From Chthoniobacterales bacterium (lineage in GTDB: Bacteria; Verrucomicrobiota; Verrucomicrobiia; Chthoniobacterales; UBA10450): DNA of 15,805 nucleotides. The number at the start of each line of letters is the position of its first letter. Position 1 is the first letter of the stretch. A model generated the notes under the pieces. It was given only the letters and a program-made list of their open reading frames with translations, did no database searches and was not told the DNA's origin. Below, piece after piece: positions 14,246-15,805 of this stretch. Location of the stretch: the NCBI GenBank assembly GCA_013697015.1, contig JACCXL010000351.1, positions 1 through 15,805 of the forward strand, written 5' to 3'. The translations under genes and the position numbers were made by a program.

Positions 14246-15116
14246 GTGCCAGCGGAATCGGATAGCCGAGGTTTGCCAGTACTGGCAGCGCGACGGCGTG
14301 ATCGTTCGGAGCAACCGCGACGAAGTTGATCGTCTCCGCGGTCACGCTCTGCCGCCGGTCTGAATCGAAACAAATGTATTGCGACGCCTCGAGATAAGTC
14401 ACGATTTCGCGGCCATATGCAAAAGTTTCGAAAAAGAGGATCGGCCGATGCCGTCCAATCGTCTCAGCCGCTCCTTCGAGCACGCGCAGTTCGGCGCCCT
14501 CGACGTCGATTTTCAAAATAGACGGCGCGGGGATGCCGTGGCGGAGGCAATCGTCGAGTGAGGTTGTGTTTACCTCCACCTGCGGTGAGACGCAGCCGTA
14601 ATGCCGCAGATTAAAATCCTGTCCAGACTGAGCGAGCGTTCCGGTCGCTCCGGAAAGCTCATCAGCATGGAAGATCATGCGGCCGCTCTTCTCCGAGACG
14701 GCGCAAGGGATGATGACATGATTCGGGAGCTTCCAACGCCGGCTGGTCCGCTCCAGACAGCGCAAGTTCTTGGTATCGGGTTCAAACGAGACGAGCATAA
14801 AGTCGGGACGAAGAGTGGCGCAATACCAGCCAAAGAATCCGACGTTCGCTCCGACATCCCAGAAAACCTCTGCCGGCCTTTCCGGCAGCGCCTTCAGGAT
14901 CGCGGTAAAAGTTTCTCTCACGGACGATTCCTGCGCCTCGCCGTCCGCGATTAGCGAAGCGTGCGAGAGCAACCGGAGGGAGATCGGCTGCGGGAACGAC
15001 GGAAGCCGGCGTGGGATGATCGGATCGAATGTGCGAGTGATCGCGCGGAAGAGCGGTTGCTTGCGCAACGCATGCAGGACGTGCAAGCGGCGTCCCAACT
15101 TAACGAAGGAATTCAC
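14235..15116 (-). CDS. FkbM family SAM-dependent methyltransferase
   Basis: A class I methyltransferase of about 293 residues, probably O-methylating a sugar of the polysaccharide made by its neighbours. The SAM-binding motif EVFWDVGANVGFFGW lies at 83-97 and the acidic SFEPD at 110-114. CAVSEKSG is the usual FkbM post-motif, followed by TTSLDD and ILKIDVEGAELRVLEGA, with PILFFE near the end. The substrate is not readable. GTG at 15116 is preferred because AGGA (15127-15124) sits 7 bases upstream and the start then follows the previous gene by 19 bases. An in-frame ATG at 15194 would overlap the acetyltransferase gene by 59 bases and add low-quality sequence. The gene overlaps the downstream GT2 gene by 11 bases. 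Confidence 0.88.
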   Translation of the reverse strand: MNSFVKLGRRLHVLHALRKQPLFRAITRTFDPIIPRRLPSFPQPISLRLLSHASLIADGEAQESSVRETFTAILKALPERPAEVFWDVGANVGFFGWYCATLRPDFMLVSFEPDTKNLRCLERTSRRWKLPNHVIIPCAVSEKSGRMIFHADELSGATGTLAQSGQDFNLRHYGCVSPQVEVNTTSLDDCLRHGIPAPSILKIDVEGAELRVLEGAAETIGRHRPILFFETFAYGREIVTYLEASQYICFDSDRRQSVTAETINFVAVAPNDHAVALPVLANLGYPIPLAHES

Positions 15117-15123
15117 AAATCCG

Positions 15124-15127
15124 TCCT
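15124..15127 (-). promoter_or_regulatory. Ribosome binding site that decides the FkbM gene start
   Basis: AGGA on the minus strand, 7 bases before GTG at 15116 and just past the stop of the acetyltransferase gene (15136). This spacing favours the GTG start over the longer ATG reading from 15194. Confidence 0.5.
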
Positions 15128-15135
15128 GGTGACCG

Positions 15136-15690
15136 TCACCGCGTCCGCAAAATCCGGCACGGATTTCCCGCTGCGATCGCGTTTTCCGGAACATCCTTTG
15201 TCACGACAGAACAGGCGCCGATCACCGCGCGTGCACCGATTGTCACGCCCGGCATGACGAAGGCCCGGGCGCCCACAAAGGCATCCGGTCCTATCGTGAT
15301 TTTTCCGGTCACGAGCGGCATGCCAGATTGAGCGAAGTCGTGGCTACCGGTGCTTAAGTAAGCTTCCTGTGCGATGGTCGCCCCGGCGCCGATCTCGATT
15401 AAGCCGAGGCTGTAGGCGTTGGCCCGGTCGCCCAGACAGGCGCGGTCGTGCAGGGTGAGATTCCAAGGGATTTCAACGCGTGCGCGCTGATGAACGAAGG
15501 GCGCGCCATCGATCTTCGCGCTGAAGACGCGGAGCCAGAAGAGCCGCCAGGGATTCGCCGGTTTTGGTGTCCAGCGGCAGAGAACGAACCAGCAGAACTC
15601 CCAGAGCACCCGCAAGAGGCGTTCGTCCACCGTCCATGGGGACTGATAAGCCGATGTCTGGTTTGGATTAACGATCTGCGGCTCAGCCAT
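15136..15690 (-). CDS. WcaF-like hexapeptide-repeat O-acetyltransferase
   Basis: A 184-residue left-handed beta-helix acyltransferase that would acetylate a sugar of the polysaccharide with acetyl-CoA. The N-terminal part WTVDERLLRVLWEFCWFVLC and the following Trp-rich segment (NPWRLFWLRVF) match the WcaF group of colanic-acid-type acetyltransferases. From about 60 the hexapeptide turns run: VEIPWNLTLHDRACLGDRAN, IEIGAGATIAQEAYLSTGSH, ITIGPDAFVGARAFVMPGVT and IGARAVIGACSVVTKDV. The catalytic-type His lies in STGSHDF. The protein ends AAGNPCRILRTR, the normal end of the fold. ATG at 15690 lies within the final codons of the upstream gene (8-base overlap, ATGGCTGA). There is no separate ribosome site, which points to translational coupling. 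Confidence 0.9.
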   Translation of the reverse strand: MAEPQIVNPNQTSAYQSPWTVDERLLRVLWEFCWFVLCRWTPKPANPWRLFWLRVFSAKIDGAPFVHQRARVEIPWNLTLHDRACLGDRANAYSLGLIEIGAGATIAQEAYLSTGSHDFAQSGMPLVTGKITIGPDAFVGARAFVMPGVTIGARAVIGACSVVTKDVPENAIAAGNPCRILRTR

Positions 15691-15805
15691 GTTCGTGTGC
15701 GATCAACAGTTCGAAGTCAGCGAGGAACTGATCCGCGACCTTGGGGAGAGAATACTCAGCGGATTTGCTGCCACCCGCGGCAGCGATCTGCGACCGCCCG
15801 GTTTC
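15683..15805 (-). CDS. Probable family 4 glycosyltransferase, C-terminal 40 residues (partial)
   Basis: The frame enters from the window edge and ends at 15683. Its 40 residues include GRSQIAAAGG and AEYSLPKVADQFLADFELLI, then AHEHG. A short basic/Ala helix, then a Y/F-S aromatic turn and a final amphipathic helix V-A-D-x-F/L-L is how many GT4 (GT-B fold) glycosyltransferases end. Position at the head of a polysaccharide operon agrees, with the acetyltransferase start inside its last codons. No catalytic motif is in view, so the family call is tentative, but that the frame is coding is fairly safe. Confidence 0.55.
   Translation of the reverse strand, partial: ETGRSQIAAAGGSKSAEYSLPKVADQFLADFELLIAHEHG

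Noticed and set aside
14246..14314. Upstream start for the GT2 glycosyltransferase
   Set aside because: The extra 23 residues lie inside the FkbM gene and do not resemble GT2 N-termini, which begin just before the VAISVIVPMKNE strand.

Overview
The window reads as a stretch of GC-rich bacterial chromosome, almost fully coding. It has no tRNA, rRNA, CRISPR array, insertion sequence or phage gene that I can see. The gene set is that of a Gram-negative-type bacterium: RodA, an O-antigen ligase/polymerase family protein, a WcaJ-type initiating sugar transferase, a Pur-alpha-like protein and pyruvate phosphate dikinase. My best guess is a Verrucomicrobiota-like soil or water bacterium. That is inference from family flavour and gene mix, not from a marker gene.

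Positions 1-4000 are housekeeping. On the minus strand rodA (cell elongation) leads into the start of scpA (chromosome condensation), which is cut by the window edge. A short intergenic region separates rodA from a divergent plus-strand SprT-like zinc metallopeptidase. That gene runs tail-to-tail into a minus-strand operon read folP, cdaA, then a 49-residue membrane protein resembling only the N-terminal anchor of CdaR/YbbR. folP and cdaA overlap by 4 bases. The small protein overlaps the last 113 bases of cdaA in another frame. Together they suggest a folate plus c-di-AMP operon with a stripped-down CdaA partner.

Positions 3958-9376 on the plus strand hold RNase R, a 70-residue Pur-alpha-like nucleic-acid-binding protein, and a full-length pyruvate phosphate dikinase with an extra Lys/Arg-rich N-terminus. 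A strong hairpin lies just before the RNase R start, which appears to be TTG.

Positions 9379-15805 are a surface polysaccharide region. On the minus strand is a large O-antigen ligase/polymerase-family protein with a TPR-like C-terminal half. Divergent from it, on the plus strand, is a WcaJ-like polyprenyl-phosphate glycosylphosphotransferase that would start the glycan. Converging on that is a tightly packed minus-strand operon: the end of a probable GT4 glycosyltransferase, a WcaF-like acetyltransferase, an FkbM-type methyltransferase and a WaaE/KdtX-like GT2 glycosyltransferase. These fit assembly of a decorated (acetylated, methylated) exopolysaccharide or O-antigen. No flippase or export protein lies inside the window.

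No gene-free stretch exceeds 300 bases; the longest is 1336-1598. I did not find an obviously new multi-gene system. The most unusual items are the overprinted mini-CdaR, RodA lacking two normally conserved polar residues, and the Pur-alpha-like gene lodged between RNase R and PPDK.
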